Below are positions 61,378 through 61,405 of a DNA stretch of 61,405 nucleotides, piece by piece. The stretch is from Terriglobales bacterium (lineage in GTDB: Bacteria; Acidobacteriota; Terriglobia; Terriglobales; Acidobacteriaceae), in the NCBI GenBank assembly GCA_035651995.1, contig DASRER010000047.1:1-61405 (forward strand), given 5' to 3'. The translations under genes were made by a program, and so were the position numbers. Position 1 is the first letter of the stretch; each line of letters begins with the position of its first letter. Under the pieces are notes generated by a model. It had not been told where the DNA came from and did not search any database. It saw only the letters and a program-made list of their open reading frames with translations.

Positions 61378-61405
61378 TGCCGCGCAGCGTCTAGGCCCGC
61401 CCTTC

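Overview
The window looks like chromosomal DNA of a high-GC Acidobacteriota (Terriglobia-like) bacterium. Two adjacent secreted von Willebrand A proteins match the acidobacterial VWFA-related type. There is an Oar-type TonB receptor with an N-terminal carboxypeptidase-regulatory domain, many small exported proteins, and many intergenic inverted repeats of the kinds common in this phylum. I see no rRNA, tRNA, CRISPR array, transposase or phage gene.

Layout. 1-4769 (minus strand): a likely operon of aquaporin, tandem-DM13 protein, GMC oxidoreductase, VOC protein and the start of a GH63-like glucosidase. 5063-10632 (plus): an ECF sigma factor, an anti-sigma factor fused to a MEDS sensor, a sensor-less duplicate of the anti-sigma domain, then secreted or membrane proteins (DM13-like, HbpS/GlcG-cupin fusion, jelly-roll-SMP-30 fusion, DUF417). 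10629-18467 (minus): an NTF2-like protein, a BNR-repeat protein, the TonB receptor and its probable ECF sigma/RskA-type anti-sigma pair. 18584-19978: two head-to-head genes that have both lost their 5' parts at one junction. 20120-22331: an M20-type protein with altered metal ligands, convergent with a secreted peroxiredoxin whose peroxidatic cysteine codon is UGA and which is followed by a SECIS-like hairpin. I read it as a selenoprotein.

22434-31858: TetR regulator and acyl-CoA ligase, thiG, a small Cys/His protein, an FtsB-like divisome protein, a phosphohexomutase, cutA, a methyltransferase, and an mccA/mccB-like transsulfuration pair. 32164-41154: a GT39-type glycosyltransferase, two VWA proteins, a coupled DUF1015-amidase-GerMN operon, RNase PH and TatA. 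41312-53135: LacD-like aldolase, amidohydrolase, guaA, leuS, endonuclease IV, DAHP synthase and membrane proteins. 53171-57407: a YVTN beta-propeller lipoprotein, a more AT-rich patch with two coupled genes (one apparently 5'-truncated), and murB. 57555-61299: a MacA/MacB-type tripartite efflux operon.

Dispersed hairpin repeats occupy many gene ends. Several have entered coding sequence: inside guaA, at the 5' end of the amidase gene, at the start of the YVTN gene and at the 3' end of the glycosyltransferase gene. One doubles as a textbook rho-independent terminator. The most notable item is the Sec-peroxiredoxin at 21738-22331, which automated annotation would probably split or call a pseudogene.
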